This document shows, in pieces, positions 62,970 through 64,000 of a stretch of 64,000 nucleotides of DNA. The DNA comes from Parablautia muri (GTDB lineage: Bacteria > Bacillota > Clostridia > Lachnospirales > Lachnospiraceae). Each line of letters opens with the position of its first letter. The first letter of the stretch is position 1. The stretch covers positions 115,558 through 179,557 of the forward strand of contig NZ_QZDT01000003.1 of the NCBI RefSeq assembly GCF_009917485.1, written 5' to 3'. Position numbers and translations under genes: made by a program. Below the pieces are notes generated by a model. It searched no databases and was not told the DNA's origin. It worked only from the letters and a program-made list of their open reading frames with translations.

Positions 62970-63354
62970 ATGCGCTCCTCTTGTCATCTTAATCCTTCCT
63001 GTTTCCAATAGTGTTAATAACTTCATGAGCTGTCACAGATTCGACCTCACCTGCTGTCGTGAAATCACCCATTTTCCTGTCACACAATCAATTGTATATA
63101 CAACTATTTATTTCCAGTCTATAGCAGCTCTCTGAACTGCATTTTCCATGTTTCTATCTTATATTGTCTGACTCTTTCGAACCATGCCTCTCTTATCTGC
63201 GCTGGAAATTGTTCCAACATCCATGTACAATTCATGCAGGAAAGCCGCCCAGATCATTCCGGACGGCCTGTTTTTCCTGTTCCCCTATGAAATTGTCCCC
63301 ATTCCCCGCACACTTCGCCAAACAGACGTTTTGCGTATAGTTGGCCTGCTCCCC
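62970..63354. other. 385-bp intergenic region: operon promoter and element edge
   Basis: Contains the TTGTATATACAA palindrome (63092-63103), an AT-rich stretch to about 63180, then GC-richer DNA from about 63230 on with two GGGGAA/GGGGAC blocks (minus strand), which may belong to the end of the transposon whose genes follow. No clear terminal inverted repeat was found. Confidence 0.45.
63092..63103. promoter_or_regulatory. TTGTATATACAA palindrome, candidate GntR/HutC-type operator
   Basis: A perfect 12-bp palindrome about 125 bases before the amino-sugar kinase gene. This is the same sequence as the trehalose repressor site of Bacillus, used by GntR/HutC-type regulators. No GntR gene is in the window. 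Confidence 0.5.
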
Positions 63355-63699
63355 TTACAGCCAGTCCCTCCCTGTATACCCGGATAATGCCCGCAGGGCG
63401 TGCGCAACAGTTACTGCATCCGTCCCATTCATGTGCGCTGACAGCCTCTCCCTGTTCCAAAACAGGTCTGACAGCCTGCCCAGCGGGCATCCTGTGTCAA
63501 TGTCCGGTATACAGATATACTGGCCGTTCATATATTTGCCTATTACCGCATTTATGCAGCTGTCCCTGCCATAAATTAGAAGCTCTGCCATGCAGGTGCT
63601 GTGTCTTTTTACCACAACCTCCCCCAGCCATCTCTCTTCCCCTTTTTCCGCCGGGATGGTGCATACAAACTCCATGCGCCCCTCCGGCCAGGCCGTCAC
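63355..63699 (-). CDS. Small protein accompanying an ExeA-like ATPase (DUF6618-like)
   Basis: A 106-114-residue protein. GEVVVKRHSTCMAELLIYGRDSCINAVIG, YMNGQYICIPDIDTGCPLGRLSDLFWNRERLSAHM are conserved-looking. Small proteins like this follow ExeA-type ATPases in transposons of Lachnospiraceae; the family number is from memory. Start is GTG at 63699 (GGGAGG, overlapping the ATPase stop) or ATG at 63675 (GGAGG). Function unknown. Confidence 0.65.
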   Translation of the reverse strand: MTAWPEGRMEFVCTIPAEKGEERWLGEVVVKRHSTCMAELLIYGRDSCINAVIGKYMNGQYICIPDIDTGCPLGRLSDLFWNRERLSAHMNGTDAVTVAHALRALSGYTGRDWL

Positions 63700-64000
63700 C
63701 CCGCACCTCCCAGCATCTCGTGGTCTGCCACAAAACGCACCATACGCTCATCCGCCAGGCGTTTCTGCTGCTGGCATGCATACATCAGTGTTTTTTCACA
63801 GATCCGGTTTATCATCCTTGGGATGCCGGCTGATATCTTATAAACCTCATCCTCCGCTCCGCTGGTAAATATCTCCTTCCCAGCGCCGGAATACGCAAGA
63901 TGCGCAGCAATATATTTCCCTGTTTCCGCCCTGTCAAGCCTGCCCAGCACAATGTTCATGTCTATCCTCTGGCGTATGGCAGCATATGCCTGCAGGCGCA
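63696..64000 (-). CDS. ExeA-like AAA ATPase, C-terminal part (start outside window)
   Basis: The frame is open from the window edge and ends at 63696. It contains LQAYAAIRQRIDMNIVLGRLDRAE, YIAAHLAYSGAGKEIFTSGAEDEVYKISAGIPRMINRICEK, the C-terminal arginine-finger and sensor region of ExeA/TniB-type ATPases (GIPRMINR). Such ATPases act with DDE transposases in Tn7/Mu-like or related elements; the partner transposase should lie just outside the window. Confidence 0.85.
   Translation of the reverse strand, partial: RLQAYAAIRQRIDMNIVLGRLDRAETGKYIAAHLAYSGAGKEIFTSGAEDEVYKISAGIPRMINRICEKTLMYACQQQKRLADERMVRFVADHEMLGGAG

Overview
The window looks like chromosome from an anaerobic, spore-forming gut Firmicute, most likely a Lachnospiraceae member. 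Evidence: the cysE-cysS-mrnC-rlmB-...-sigH order of clostridia/bacilli, a cysteine T-box leader, Gram-positive GGAGG-type ribosome binding sites, moderate GC with AT-rich promoters, and small lineage-type proteins (a 66-aa Cys-rich protein, a 71-aa CxxC protein, a DUF5050-type protein). The genus cannot be read from the sequence. Most genes are on the minus strand. No rRNA, tRNA or CRISPR was seen.

Layout. 1-425: start of a polyprenyl-phosphate sugar phosphotransferase running off the window. 478-8967: FGGY sugar kinase, small acidic protein, then a tight operon (AAA ATPase, exopolyphosphatase, polyphosphate kinase, Maf, HAD phosphatase) that centres on polyphosphate turnover. 9078-12862: bifunctional PheA and a three-gene ABC-2 exporter. 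13057-17445: small ORFs, a secreted or membrane-anchored DUF5050-type protein, a divergent FolC paralogue, a CmpB-like membrane protein and a PH-domain protein. 17508-22510: a decayed region with an IS3 transposase remnant, an intact aldo/keto reductase, a MATE gene broken and joined to a second aldo/keto reductase, a TetR regulator and a radical-SAM remnant. 22658-28824: M56 peptidase, FUSC-like protein, MATE exporter with a divergent Crp/Fnr regulator, DUF4143 remnant, precorrin-2 dehydrogenase. 28915-39129: thiamine pyrophosphokinase, a TetR regulator coupled to a 1441-aa RND exporter, and a divergent ABC exporter; both exporters carry very long coiled-coil inserts. 39196-45540: sigH, repeat-bearing SGNH hydrolase, rlmB, mrnC, cysS, cysE, five 37-bp tandem repeats and a Cys T-box with its promoter. 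45578-47708: type II restriction-modification pair. 47798-55034: IspF fused to a DinB-like domain, several small accessory genes (zinc-peptidase-like, YcxB-like, lipoprotein, HEPN/MNT), an esterase and an L,D-transpeptidase. 55428-57288: HxlR regulator and a third MATE gene. 57522-62969: an amino-sugar uptake and catabolism operon (BadF-type kinase, solute-binding lipoprotein, two permeases, NagB-like deaminase). 63355-64000: edge of a transposon with an ExeA-like ATPase.

The most unusual signals are not protein families. Two families of short dispersed repeats sit directly in front of start codons and contain the ribosome binding site; they recur before unrelated genes. Others worth a look are the IspF-DinB fusion built over a 9-bp repeat linker, the T-box leader carrying five exact-length 37-bp repeats, the two divergent exporters with matching coiled-coil inserts, and a FolC paralogue that has lost its P-loop and substrate signatures. 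All functions are inferred by reading the sequence; no database search was run.
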